DNA of 64,000 nucleotides, taken from contig OZ025887.1 of the NCBI GenBank assembly GCA_964019415.1, positions 2,268,806 to 2,332,805 of the forward strand, in the 5' to 3' direction. This DNA comes from Ianthella basta (Eukaryota; Porifera; Demospongiae; Verongiida; Ianthellidae). The translations under genes were made by a program, and so were the position numbers. The first letter of the stretch is position 1, and each line of letters starts with the position of its first letter. Below, one piece after another: positions 22,330 to 37,125 of the stretch. The notes beneath the pieces are model-generated. The model made no database searches and was not told the origin of the DNA. It was given only the letters and a program-made list of their open reading frames with translations.

Positions 22330-23905
22330 ATGATGTTGGTCAGCAGTTTCAATGTGTCCGAGCCCCTTTCGAAGCGCTCTCGGTGGGTGTCAGTGGACGA
22401 GGACGACGCCACCGCAGCGCTGCCGCTGTACTCCTGCAGGTAAGGCTGACGGAGGACGGAAGACACACACGGCCGTAGCAGACAGCGCTGGTTGTGCATG
22501 CTACACGAAACACTCACCCTTGTGCCTTCGTCTTTTTAGACTACAGCAGTCGTTGGTTCCCCAAACATGTGAGACCACCGGAGGAGGTGAACCCAAGGAG
22601 AAGCATGTTGGTTCGCACTTGGCTGCGTTCTTCCGTTTGTTGGGTAAGTCTGCCATTTACGGATACAATCCTAACAGTGTGTGCTTGCGAGACCAATCTG
22701 CGCAAATTTGATGGCTATCATTCCATTACTGCAGAAGATGACCTGGTCCAGGATTTCTTGTGGATTGACAGTTGTGCTAAAATTGCTGACAAAGTAAGTC
22801 CATGTGTTTGCATGGCCTAACCTGTGAGCACCCTGTGGTCATACATGGCAGCATAGCACCTCCTCCATGGGCTCATGTCTCTCTGTTTCTCCCTCCACAG
22901 TACCTGCTTGCTATGGTGTATGTGTACTTCAGAAGGGCCAACCTGACACTGGATCAGTACACCAGAGTCAACTTCTTTGCAGCACTGTAAGTGGAAATGG
23001 TGCTGAATGTGATGAAGAGCCCACAACACACATGTGCACACAGAGTACAGCACTGTTTGTCAATGTGTGTCACTATTTGATGCTATAATTATCAGATTGT
23101 GCAAGCATGCAGCTATGTATGTGTACAAGCTGTGACCCACTTGGTCATGTTGTGTGTGTAGGTACCTTGCCAATGACATGGAGGAAGATGAAGAAGAAGA
23201 GAAATACGAGATCTTCCCGTGGGCTCTCGGCCTTCATTGGAGGACATCGTTCCCCTCCTTCCTAGCTCTCCGTTACCAGCTCTGGAAGAAGATGGATTAC
23301 AGGGCAGTCGTCAGTCGCAGAACATGTGAAGAGGTTTGTGTAGAGAGGGATATCAATGAGTGTAGCAGTGCTTCTAAGTGTACACAGAGTGTGAACAGAG
23401 TCTTGTGGAGTTTGGCCATTAGTGTTTGAGCTTCACATACATACAACTGTTACTCCACCTCCTTATGTATCCCTCAACATAGGTATTTAGGTTACTTCCT
23501 ACTCACCCTGCCTGGTCCCGTGAGCGTAACTCTCACCACGGAGGTGCCCACAGAAACTACACACAGACTATCCCTACCTACGGCCGTTTGTCTCCAACCA
23601 AGTGCAGTGACTGCGACAACCTGCGAGCAGAAGTGAACAAGACGTCATGTGCAACTGTTGAAAGAGACCTACTTGCAGAGCCAAGTGTGATGCCAGTTGA
23701 CTGTGGACTGCTCCACAAAGCTGAGGACAGGAACATGGCAGCCACAATGGAAGACATCCTGTGTCAAGAGGTGACAATCGATGTCATTCCTGATTTTGAC
23801 TTGTTGGATGAGATTGACTGCCAAACAAGCAAGTGGACACAATCATGTGAGTGGTTCACTGACACAGATATGTCTGAGCCACTGACTGTGCATGTGGTGC
23901 TGTGA
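22330..23905 (+). CDS. SPDY: Speedy/RINGO copy 4, altered promoter and C-terminus
   Basis: Exons 22330-22439, 22540-22643, 22735-22793, 22901-22986, 23162-23333, 23483-23905; 317 aa. The core is present but exon 5 reads LRYQLW, changing the otherwise invariant Asp of LRDQLW to Tyr. Exon 2 has CETTGGGEP and one extra codon. The usual TATATAAA leader is absent; CCCTATAAAA at about 22270 could serve. Homology to other copies starts only at about 22322. After [13 protein letters not shown] an insertion of about 165 bp (about 23877-24045, ending TAGTCTCGCATGCGC) replaces the tail with LTVHVVL and a stop. It is the most divergent copy, either an older paralog or a decaying gene. Confidence 0.8.
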
Positions 23906-24164
23906 ACATTCCCACGATGTTGTGTACATGGACAATGATTGGAGATATATAGTGTCTGGGAACATTCAGGCTTGCAGCTGCAGCCCACTGCACAGTGTGG
24001 GCCACTACATGTACACTGAGTGACAGCTAGTCTCGCATGCGCAAGCAAATGTGTCACTTCATCACTGAACCCTTCATTCCATCTCTGCAGTTCCCATCTT
24101 TGCAAGTGCTTTGGACTTGCCTGAAGAATGATCAACTGACATTCCATTACTCTGTTGGAATGCA

Positions 24165-26560
24165 TTATTTATTCTGTGTACATATGTGTAATATATTCCA
24201 TGTACATTTTGCCTCATTTTTATTGCCCTTTAATTGATGTACTGTTTTCAATGGAACATGTCATCTTCTACACATTCAACTATATATTAATGTATGGACA
24301 AGTGTGGATGTCCCCATTTCATGTTCATCTCATTCCCCTGTACACTCTGCTTTGAATTCCAGTTGAAAGTGTCTGATCTACTGAATGTCTGCATTTGATG
24401 CAATGCATTGTAACGTGGCTTTGATAGAAACAGCATCATCAAATCTGATAGTTACGGTTTTGTACATGAAAGTGTGTAAGGAGGTAGAATTTTAAGGACA
24501 ATGCATGTAAGTATGGGTAGTCATCTGTCAACTAGTGCTAAATACGTAAGTAGCTGATTTGATAATCCACAGCAAGACATCCAACATATAGCTCTAGTAT
24601 TGTTATGTGTTCACGGCCAAACATTTTGCCATGTCATTGTGAATTGCTGCATTATGTTAGCAACTGAGCACTGAATTTGTTGGGTTGCTGCCAAAGGGCT
24701 TAGGTGGTGAGACAGGTGTCTGTGTTAAGGTGGCGGGTGCACCTTTTGTGTGAGAAACATGGAGACTTTGTTACCCGCATAACGTTTGCAGTGTATCTAC
24801 TCCATACTTCCTGCTGCGCTATGAATACAATTATGACATCATGAATAAATAGTGAGATAATTAGGCGCACCCGCCACCTTAATTGTTGCCTCAATCAATG
24901 TAATTGAATTGTCACACTGTCTTCAGTGGCCAAACTGACCACTGAAGACAGTGTCAGGATTGTCACACCTCACAACCTCACACAGTTCACATAGCTTTGA
25001 ACATTTGACCTCACTTTGATGATGGCTCAGACATGTAAGTTACAATACACACAGATGTGAGGTCAAATCTTCAAAGAGTGTTGTGAGTTGATTGGTGTCC
25101 TTGCCAACCGCTACCGCTTTACAGCTGCTTTGTGTGTAACTGTTAGCACCTCTGCAGTGCAGTCACTGTTGTGGCTGTTCTGTAGCTAGCATACGTATAG
25201 TCTCATGCTTGCCTCACATCACACATCAAATGGTGTGTTGTGTCTCTAGTACATCAAGTACAGTGTGATGCCAGCCAAGTCATACACACATTCAGTGCCA
25301 GTACATTGTCTGAAATGGGACAGTGCAGCACACAGTCTACAGTTACTATGGACTCCTAACCTGCTTGATGAGGAGTCAACAGGAGTGTGGGTGGGTATAT
25401 GAACACAACACTCATAAAGTGTCAGCACTCTGGCCGTCTATATAGTGAACACAAGAGTGGCATGTCATTAATTTTACATTTTCAGTGGTTTCACAAATTC
25501 TAGTCTTGATTGACATTTGCACATTGCACTCAATCACATGAGTAAAGCATTGGAATTAAAAGCTCGCACGTAGATTGAGCACGTGTGACCCTATCATTCC
25601 AATACTTCACTCACGTGATCGAGTGCAATGCACAAATGTCAATCGGGACTAGAAATCATGAAATCGCTGTAGCTACACAACAAGTGAGTGGCATGTCATT
25701 GGTACACGAATCACTTACACCTCTCACAACACTGCTAATTGTGCTGCCCATCCATGTCACCAACATGCAGCCTGTTCACCAACTAGGCTAGTGGCACACA
25801 TGTACGTAACACTACTGCATGTGCTAGTGAATGGCAGTCATACTACATCTTCTTTCTATTGACATGACAACACATGACACTTCATGTGTACAACAGAGGA
25901 ACCTGTTCACACAAAATCATGCTTACATTCATCAGCAGCAGTCAGAGTGAACATACTGGCTCAGACCACTTTCATTGTCCCTCCCATCTGCAATTGATGT
26001 CACAATTAAACGGCCAGCAGACAGTTGCATGGAGTCTGGGTACGAGACTACATGATGATCCAGTTGTGTTGCATGCACACCATTTGGCATGCAATGTTAT
26101 GTATAATTATGTACATGCATGCATTATGCATGTGGACAATGCCCAACACCATCCAGTTATACACTGACATACATACACACATTGTATAATAGGGCAACGT
26201 GTGCATATAACAGTTCAGTGCTGCATAACATACATTTTCATGATGTACTACTGGATACAGACTGGAGAATCACACATGACCTGAACCTCAATTGATGCAT
26301 TCTCTAATTATACAAATGAGAACATTTTTGCCATCATGCAAGGTCAGCACAACAAATGCCACAATTGATCAAATTCAACAAAGACAATGAAAATATGTAC
26401 AGGGGGCGAAGGGAACACACACATGCAGTGGGCACTGTTTCATGTGACAAAAGACAATATGTCTCAATAAGTTAAAGGGCAATATAAACAGAGGTGACAT
26501 GTACAATAAAATATAAATAATCCATTCAGATGTGCTTAAACGGAATGCTCAAACACAGAA
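24165..26560. repeat. Central spacer where array orientation flips
   Basis: Left of about 24.25 kb modules are in + orientation; from about 24.5 kb on they are reversed (24515-24690 is the complement of 1200-1420). The zone contains the TTAA-flanked MITE (24725-24882), a 40-bp hairpin (24914-24953), then the usual spacer modules in - orientation: 25000-25440, fold-back about 25495-25655 and the 25900-26560 stretch. The pogo-like MITE common elsewhere appears deleted at about 25905. No gene recognised. Confidence 0.65.
24725..24882. mobile_element. TTAA-flanked MITE (piggyBac-like), 158 bp
   Basis: TTAA|GGTGGCGGGTGCACC at the left and GGCGCACCCGCCACC|TTAA at the right: 15-bp inverted ends with TTAA on both sides, the target duplication typical of piggyBac. 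There is no coding capacity. Confidence 0.7.
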
Positions 26561-26583
26561 ATGGAATGTCAGTTCATCATTCT

Positions 26584-28268
26584 TCAGGCAAGTCCAAAGC
26601 ACTTGCAAAGATGGGAACTGCAGAGATGGAATGAAGGGTTAAGTGATGAAGGGACACATTTGCTTGGCTTAGACATATCTGTGTCAGTGAACCACTCACA
26701 TGATTGCGTCCACTTGCTTGTTTGGCAGTCAATCTCATCCAACAAGTCAAAATCAGGAATGACATCGATTGTCACCTCTTGACACAGGATGTCTTCCATT
26801 GTGGCTGCCATGTTCCTGTCCTCAGCTTTGTGGAGCAGTCCACAGTCAACTGGCATCACACTTCGCTCCGCAAGTAGGTCTCTTTCAACAGTTGCACATG
26901 CCGTCTTGTTCACTTCTGCTCGCAGGTTGTCGCAGTCACTGCACTCGGTTGGAGACAAACGGCCGTAGGTAGGGATAGTCGGTGTGTAGTTTCTGTGGGC
27001 ACCTCCGTGGTGGGGGTTACGCTCACGGGACCAGGCAGGGTGAGTAGGGAGTAACCTAAATACCTATGTTGAGGGATACATAAGGAGGTGAAGTAACAGT
27101 TGTATGTATGTGAAGCTCAAGGATGAATGGAAACAGTTACTAACTCACACAAAAGCCATCTCTACATGCATAGCTGCTCACACAACACACATAGCAACAC
27201 CACACTACTCTATCTGATATCCCTCTCTGTACAAACCTCTTCACATGTTCTGCGACTGACAACTGCCCTGTAATCCATCTTCTTCCAGAGCTGGTCACGG
27301 AGAGCTAGGAAGGAGGGGAACGATGTCCTCCAATGAAGGCCGAGAGCCCACGGGAAGATCTCGTACTTCTCTTCTTCTTCATCTTCTTCCATGTCATTGG
27401 CAAGGTACCTACACAGACACAACATGACCAAGTGGGTCACAGCTTGTACACATACATAGCTGCATGCTTGTACAATCTGATAATTATAGCATCAAATAGT
27501 GACACACATTGACAAACAGTGCTGTACTCTGTGTGCACATGTGTGTTGTGGGCTCTTCATCACATTCATCACCATTTCCACTTACAGTGCTGCAAAGAAG
27601 TTGACTCTGGTGTACTGATCCAGTGTCAGGTTGGCCCTTCTGAAGTACACATACACCATAGCAAGCAGGTACTGTGGAGGGAGAAACAGAGAGACATGAG
27701 CCCATGGAGGAGGTGCTATGCTGCCATGTATGACCACAGGGTGCTCACACGTCAGGACATGCAAACACATGGACTTACTTTGTCAGCAATTTTAGCACAA
27801 CTGTCAATCCACAAGAAATTCTGGACTAGGTCATCTTCTGCAGTAATGGAATGATAGCCATCAGAATTTGTGTAGATTGGTCTCGCAAGCACACACTGTT
27901 AGGATTGTATCCGTAAATGGCAGACTCACCCAACAAACGGAAGAACGCAGCCAAGTACGATCCAACATGCTTCTCCTTGGGTTCACCTTCTCTCGCCCCG
28001 CATGATTGAGGAACCAACGACTGCTGAAGTCTGGAGGAGATAAAGGCATAGGGCGCGCGTTTTGACAAAGCACACGGGTGAGTGCTCCGTGTAACATGCA
28101 ACACGAGAGATATCCTTAGAACAAACGTGTGTCTTCCGTGCTCCGTCAGCCTTACCTGCAGGAGTACAGCGGCAGCGCTGCGGTGGCGTCGTCCTCGTCC
28201 GCTGACACGCACCGAGAGCGCTTCGAAAGGGGCTCGGACACATTGAAACTGCTGACCAACGATATCAT
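26584..28268 (-). CDS. SPDY: Speedy/RINGO copy 5
   Basis: Exons in transcription order: 28268-28156, 28030-27930, 27837-27779, 27671-27586, 27408-27237, 27063-26584; 336 aa, frame intact. It starts MISLV as copies 1 and 3. Core motifs are unchanged; exon 6 has LLAERSV where others have LLAEPSV, and exon 2 has [14 protein letters not shown] box at 28328-28335. Upstream, a 140-bp unit containing the promoter-proximal sequence is tandemly repeated four times (28331-28890). It is the mirror partner of copy 3 in the inverted duplication, although intron 1 is of the copy 1/2 type. Confidence 0.9.
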
Positions 28269-28330
28269 GTCCACTTCTCCAACACACACTAGCACTGACT
28301 GCAACCATGTCATCCATCTCCCTGTGCTTT

Positions 28331-28890
28331 ATATACCCGACTAGACGGCCTCCTCTGTCTCGACGGGATGATGTTTACTGAGAAGGGTGCCGTATAGTCT
28401 CGCGCGCCAGAAGAGTGCCGTAGACAAAATGGCAACGCAAGCACAAACATGTCACATGTGCTTTGCACAATTATACCCGACTAGACGGCCTCCTCTGTCT
28501 CGACGGGATGATGTTTACTGAGAAGGGTGCCGTATAGTCTTGCGCGCCAGAAGAGTGCCGTAGACAAAATGGCAACGCAAGCACAAACATGTCACATGTG
28601 CTTTGCACAATTATACCCGACTAGACGGCCTCCTCTGTCTCGACGGGATGATGTTTACTGAGAAGGGTGCCGTATAGTCTTGCGCGCCAGAAGAGTGCCG
28701 TAGACAAAATGGCAACGCAAGCACAAACGTGTCACATGTGCTTTGCACAATTATACCCGACTAGACGGCCTCCTCTGTCTCGACGGGATGATGTTTACTG
28801 AGAAGGGTGCCGTATAGTCTCGCGCGCCAGAAGAGTGCCGTAGACAAAATGGCAACGCAAGCACAAACATGTCACATGTGCTTTTCACAA
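28331..28890. repeat. Four tandem 140-bp promoter-proximal repeats
   Basis: Units begin at about 28331, 28471, 28611 and 28751 and are nearly identical. Each contains TTATACCCGACTAGACGG, the GTCTCGACGGGATGATG block, half of the TAGTCTCGCGCG MITE and GCCGTAGACAAAATGGCAAC. Other Speedy copies have one such unit upstream. The array lies directly 5' of the copy 5 TATA box. Confidence 0.9.
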
Positions 28891-29349
28891 TTGTTCTTCA
28901 ACATGTGTACTAACATCCACGTGTAGCACCACCCCTACATGGACAGTGCTACGGTACTGCCTGTCCAGTGGGCTCCAGACTGTCCGTCCCCTATCCACTA
29001 CAGAGTGCATTCATGCAAGGACTACAGTCTGTGGTACTGCACTCATCCCATACACACACCATCTGCTTCTCCGCATACGTAAGGCCACAATGTACCACTG
29101 CTGATAGGTAGCTAGCTATATAGTAGCCCCCAACAGGATACACCATCTTTGCAGCATTCATCTGGGTGAAATGCAGTGTTGAAATGCAACAGTGCATCAT
29201 ACATGTATTAAATAGTGCAGATTTTAGTAACAGAGTAACTTCATGATTTGTGTATGTGCAGTTGCAACATTATGTGTGTGCATGCATGTATACATGAGTG
29301 CGTGTAGAAACAGGTGAATGTAGCTTGCATGCATAGTTGTATAATGCAT

Positions 29350-29989
29350 TCTAATATATAAAGCCGAAATTGTCTGTGTATGTGTGTGTGTGTGTGTTCG
29401 CGATAACCGCGCGCGTTTCTTGCTCCGTCGCCCTCAAACTGGCTGTGGTTGCTGGGGGCACCGGGGGTCAGGTTATAACGGGGTTGACGGCGCCCGTCTT
29501 GCGGTTGACAGAGAGTTATCCGTCCATTTCCGCTTTTTCCTTCGCGGACGACCGCCATTTTCTAATTATTGTTTATTTGACTTCCGGTTTTACCGGATCT
29601 GATTGGCTGTCGTTCGAATTTAAACTAATAATCACCAATTTGAACTGTAGCAGTAACAGGGGCGTAGGAACCATTGTAACCAGGGTGGGCTTGAGCCCCC
29701 TTGGAATGAAATGATGGGGGCTCAGCCCCCCTTAGAAAATTAGCTGTACAGCCTATATTTGACTCAATTATTGCAGAGCCTAGGCTACCCACTTAGCAGA
29801 TGCATTTTAGTATCAATGGGTAATAAGATTGATTGAACCGGGCTACCCACAGCTTGATTGTCGGACCTTGAAGATTCAGCCTCTGTAACTGGAACCATCT
29901 CCCTACACTACTGAGTAACATGGTTGCTGAGGGCATCGGGGGACAGGCATCGGGTGCCGTAGCTCACCGAAGGAAGGCCACTCTGCTAG
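29350..29989. mobile_element. 640-bp Helitron-like insertion flanked by 16-bp direct repeats
   Basis: The insertion begins TCTAATATATAAAGCC and ends CTGCTAG, ends like those of non-autonomous Helitrons (5' TC, 3' CTRR). TAGTTGTATAATGCAT flanks it on both sides (29334-29349 and 29990-30005). The mirror locus at about 12420-12440 has the site once and no insert. Internal sequence (CGCCATTTTCTAATTATTG, TCGTTCGAATTTAAAC) is related to the element at 47185-47757. It contains a short GT run and GGGGGCTCAGCCCCCC. Confidence 0.65.
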
Positions 29990-30005
29990 TAGTTGTATAA
30001 TGCAT

Positions 30006-32100
30006 GTACATTCATTTGGTGGACTTTAGTTAAAGTAGTGGCTTTAGGACAACAGCATGTAGCTATGTCACTCCCTCAGGTATAACTATCGTGTCTGGGA
30101 AATACATAGAACAATTAGTATGCATACGTAGTATATATACTATGAATGTGCATGTAATAACACTGCAAATGAGGTATGTACATAGATAATATGTGCATTG
30201 CTATTGAACGTAATTACGTTCCATACATCGCACTCATGTATGTTACTGTATTGTATACTCCAGCACACAATGTACTGACCACTGTAGACAGTGATTGTCA
30301 CACCTCACAACCTCACACAGTTCACATTGCTTTGAACATTTGACCTCACTTTGATGATGGCTCAGACATGTAAGTTTACAATACACACAGATGTGAGATC
30401 AAATCTTCAAAGAGTGTTGTGAGTTGATTGGTGTCCTTGCCAACCACTTTACAGCTGCTTTGTGTGTAACTGTTAGCACCTCTGCAGTGCAGTCACTGTT
30501 GTGGCTGTTCTGTAGCTAGCATACGTATAGTCTCATGCTTGCCTCACATCACACATCAAATGGTGTTGTGTCTCTAGTACATCAAGTACAGTGTGATGCC
30601 AGCCAAGTCATACACACATTCAGTGCCAGTGCATTGTCTGAAATGGGATAGTGCAGCACACAGTCTACAGTTACTATGGACTCATAACCTGCTTGATGAG
30701 GAGTCAACAGGAATGTGGGTGGGTATATGAACACAACACTCATAAAGTGTCAGCACTCTGGCCGTCTATATAGTGAACACAAGAGTGGCATATCATTAAT
30801 TTTACATTTTCAGTGGTTTCATGAAATCTAGTCTTGATTGACATTTGCACATTGCACTCAATCAAATGAGTAAAGCATTGGAATTAAATACTCACACGTA
30901 GATTGAGCATGTGTGACCCTATCATTCCAATACTTTACTCACATGATCGAGTGCAATGCACAAATGTCAATCGGGACTAGAAATCACGAAATCGCTGTAG
31001 CTACACAACAAGTGAGTGGCATGTCATTGGTACATGAATCACTTACACCTCTCACAACACTGCTAATTGTGCTCCCCATCCATGTCACCAACATGCAGCC
31101 TGTTCACCAACTAGGCTAGTGGCACACATGTACGTAACACTATTGCATGTGCTAGTGAATGGCAGTCATACTACATCTTCTTTCTATTGACATGACAACA
31201 CATGACACTTCATGTGTACAACAGAGGAGCCTGTCTAAGACAACCGCCTGTGGGCCAGTTCTAACTGACCTTTATAGAGAGGCGGCTGCTCTACAGAGGT
31301 AGATTACAATGCTTTTAGTGCTATTTGGAGCCAAGGAGGCTGGCTGTTTTAGAGAGGTAGCTGTTTAGCACAGTGAACGTCTTAGACAAGTTCCACTGTG
31401 TACAGGCATACCTCAATTCCCCATCCAGCATGTTCATACATTTTCAAGATATGGCTTTTCTGTACAGGCATGTAATACTGTTTGTTCACACTAAATCATG
31501 CTTACATTCATCAGCAGCAGTCAGAGTGAACATACTAGCTCAGACCACTTTCATTGTCCCTCCCATCTGCAATTGATGTCACAATTAAACAGCCAGCAGA
31601 CAGTTGCATGGAGTCTGGGTACGAGACTACATGATGATCCAGTTGTGTTGCATGCACACCATTTGCCATGCAATGTTATGTATAATTATGTACATGCATG
31701 CATTATGCATGTGGATGATGCCCAACACCATTCAGTTATACACTGACATACATACATACACACATTGTATACAATACTACTGGATACAGACTGGAGAATC
31801 GCACATGACCTGAACCTCAATTGATGCATTAATTCTCTATTAAATGAGAACATTTTTGCCATCATGCAAGGTCAGCACAACAAATGCCACAATTGATCAA
31901 ATTCAACAAAGACAATGAAAATATGTACAGGGGGCGAAGGGAACACACACATGCAGTGGGCACTGTTTCACGTGACAAAAGACAATATGTCTCAATAAGT
32001 TAAAGGGCAATACAAACAGAGGTGACATGTACAATAAAATATAAATAATCCATTCAGATGTGCTTAAACAGAATGCTCAAACACAGAAATGGAATGTCAG
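30006..32100. repeat. Array spacer between Speedy copies 5 and 6
   Basis: No gene recognised. Modules in - orientation: 30240-30480, 30530-30780, fold-back about 30820-30985, pogo-like MITE about 31217-31400, conserved stretch 31490-32090 with one TAGTCTCGTACC end at about 31610. The order and content mirror 10.1-12.2 kb. Confidence 0.6.
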
Positions 32101-32111
32101 TTCATCATTCT

Positions 32112-33780
32112 TCAGGCAAGTCCAAAGCACTTGCAAAGATGGGAACTGCAGAGATGGAATGAAGGGTTAAGTGATGAAGGGACACATTTGCTTGGCTTAG
32201 ACATATCTGTGTCAGTGAACCACTCACATGATTGCGTCCACTTGCTTGTTTGGCAGTCAATCTCATCCAACAAGTCAAAATCAGGAATGACATCGATTGT
32301 CACCTCCTGACACAGGATGTCTTCCATTGTGGCTGCCATGTTCCTGTCCTCAGCTTTGTGGAGCAGTCCACAGTCAACTGGCATCACACTTGGCTCCGCA
32401 AGTAGGTCTCTTTCAACAGTTGCACATGCCGTCTTGTTCCCTTCTGCTTGCAGGTTGTCGCAGTCACTGCACTTGGTTGGAGACAAACAGCCGTAGGTAG
32501 GGATAGTCTGTGTGTAGTTTCTGTGGGCACCTCCGTGGTGGGGGTTACGCTCACGGGACCAGGCAGGGTGAGTAGGGAGTAACCTAAATACCTATGTTGA
32601 GGGATACATAAGGAGGTGGAGTAGCAGTTGTATGTATGTGGAGCTCAAGGATGAATGGAAACAGTTACTAACTCACACAAAAGCCATCTCTACATGCATA
32701 GCTGCTCACACAACACACATAGCAACACCATACTACTCTCTCTGATATCCATCTCTGCACAAACCTCTTCACATGTTCTGCGACTGACGACTGCCCTGTA
32801 ATCCATCTTCTTCCAGAGCTGGTCACGGAGAGCTAGGAAGGAGGGGAACGATGTCCTCCAATGAAGGCCGAGAGCCCATGGGAAGATCTCGTACTTCTCT
32901 TCTTCTTCATCTTCCTCCATGTCATTGGCAAGGTACCTACACACACAACATGACCAAGTGGGTCACAGCTTGTACACATACATAGCTGCATGCTCGTACA
33001 ATCTGATAATTATAGCATCAAATAGTGACACACATTGACAAACAGTGCTGTACTCTGTGTGCACATGTGTGTTGTGGGCTCTTCATCACATTCATCACCA
33101 TTTCCACTTACAGTGCTGCAAAGAAGTTGACTCTGGTGTACTGATCCAGTGTCAGGTTGGCCCTTCTGAAGTACACATACACCATAGCAAGCAGGTACTG
33201 TGGAGGGAGAAACAGAGAGACATGAGCCCATGGAGGAGGTGCTATGCTGCCATGTATGACCACAGGGCACTCACACGTCAGGCCATGCAAACACATGAAC
33301 TTACTTTGTCAGCAATTTTAGCACAACTGTCAATCCACAAGAAATTCTGGACTAAGTCATCTTCTGCAGTAATGGAAGAATTTGCGCAGATTGGTCTCGC
33401 AAGCACACACTGTTAGGATTGTATCCGTAAATGGCAGACTCACCCAACAAACGGAAGAACGCAGCCAAGTGCGATTCAACATGCATCTCCTTGGGTTCAC
33501 CTTCTCTCGCCCCGCATGTTTGAGGAACCAACGACTGCTGAAGTCTGGAGGAGATAAAGGCATACGGCGCGCGTTTTGACAAAGCACACTGTTGAGTGCT
33601 CCGTGCAGCATGCACAACTGCGCTATCCTTACAATAACCGTGTGTGTCTTCCGTGCTCCGTCAGCCTTACCTGCAGGAATACAGCGGCAGCGCTGCGGTG
33701 CCGTCGTCCTCGTCCGCTGACACGCACCGAGAGCGCTTCGAAAGGGGCTCGGACACATTGAAACTGCTGATCAACATCAT
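32112..33780 (-). CDS. SPDY: Speedy/RINGO copy 6
   Basis: Exons 33780-33671, 33544-33444, 33363-33305, 33197-33112, 32936-32765, 32591-32112; 335 aa, frame intact. Start MMLISSFN. Exon 2 reads [13 protein letters not shown], with two replacements relative to [13 protein letters not shown]. Core and SCEWFT tail are intact. It is the positional mirror of copy 2, yet introns 1 and 2 are the types found in copy 3, a mismatch that suggests conversion. It lies just downstream of the right PIGH copy. Confidence 0.9.
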
Positions 33781-34083
33781 GTCCACTTCTCCAACACACG
33801 CTAGCACTGACTGCAACCATGTCATCCATCTCCCTGTGCTTTATATACCCGACAAGACGGTCTCCTCTGTCTCGACGGGATGATGTTTACTGAGAAGACT
33901 GTCGTAGACAGAAAGGCAACGTTTTTAATAATAGTTGATTACACAAACATGCGCTACACTTAATTTATACGTTGTTTGTGGGCCGGCGCAATGTGGCTCC
34001 AGACTGTCCGCCCTGGTCCCGATTGTAATCGTTACACACAAGACTCGAGAAGCCTTACGCCAGGAGAGCAGCCTGTGGTACTA

Positions 34084-34138
34084 TAGTCTCGTACCCAGAC
34101 CCACTTCCGGCCGCCAAGTGGGTCTGGGTACGAGACTA
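34084..34138. mobile_element. Palindromic MITE, 55 bp (shortened)
   Basis: Same termini as 8061-8131 with 16 bp of the centre missing, consistent with deletion at a hairpin. A roughly 40-bp flanking duplication follows (GCCAGGAGAGCAGCCTGTGG occurs at about 34058 and 34155). Confidence 0.7.
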
Positions 34139-34286
34139 GTGGTACCAGTGCACTTGCACCTTATGCCAGGAGAGCAGCCTGTGGTACTAGTGCACTTGCC
34201 CCGTACACAAAGCCATAGTGTACATCTACTCCCCAACAGGACATCAGCAGCATTGCAACATAATATTGGAAATTAATTATTCAAGG

Positions 34287-36244
<1,958 letters not shown>

Positions 36245-36837
36245 CCGTACCTGACGCAACAAATTCAACTGCAACTGCTCATCTGAAACCACCCTATCGC
36301 AGCCATTTTATAGTCATTGCGCAACTACAGCATAAACATCTTTACACAATTATGCAGCATGCACCATAGCCCCTACAACACGTACTGTAAACATAACCGT
36401 ATATACATTGCTGTCTGCTACGTTATGATCAGTATCTAAAGCGCTCTATAGCTCCATCTGTTATACAGTGTACGCTACAGGTGCATGCCTTGTGTCTGCA
36501 AACTACTTTATCCTTGTTCCAAATGGGTTCCCGGTACGCTTGTAGTACTGAGCAAGTCTGAGAATGGAATGTTGAGCACACACAAGTATACAGGGTTATG
36601 AAGTAATGCAAATGAGCTAACTGTGCAGTGTCGTTGACTGCAGTGAATACTACATTCTACTGTATGCTAAGCTGTGAGTGCGTAGCTAACTAAGCACACT
36701 TCTGTTCTTGTGCAGCAGAGCTACACAGGATCACACTAGTACTGTGAGTTGTAGTCAAGTTGAGGTCAAGTTTATGTTAGCTAACGTACATATGATACAC
36801 TGACAAGCATGCCCATCAACCTGTTCATGCTTCATCT

Positions 36838-36942
<105 letters not shown>

Positions 36943-37125
36943 TGTCTACTTCTGTTAAGGACATGGACAGGGCGCTGTGGTTGGTCATGGCCATTAATGG
37001 TCACCCATCTGGCTTCAGCCCAAAAGGAAAGCAGGGAGTGAGCATGTGTTGGTTGGCTGGTAGCGGCAGTGCAATGCCATACTACACATATGCACACATA
37101 CACACATGCATGCATGCACATATAA

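Noticed and set aside
28331..28890. CRISPR-like array
   Set aside because: The unit is a continuous 140-bp tandem repeat without variable spacers, in eukaryotic DNA next to a promoter.
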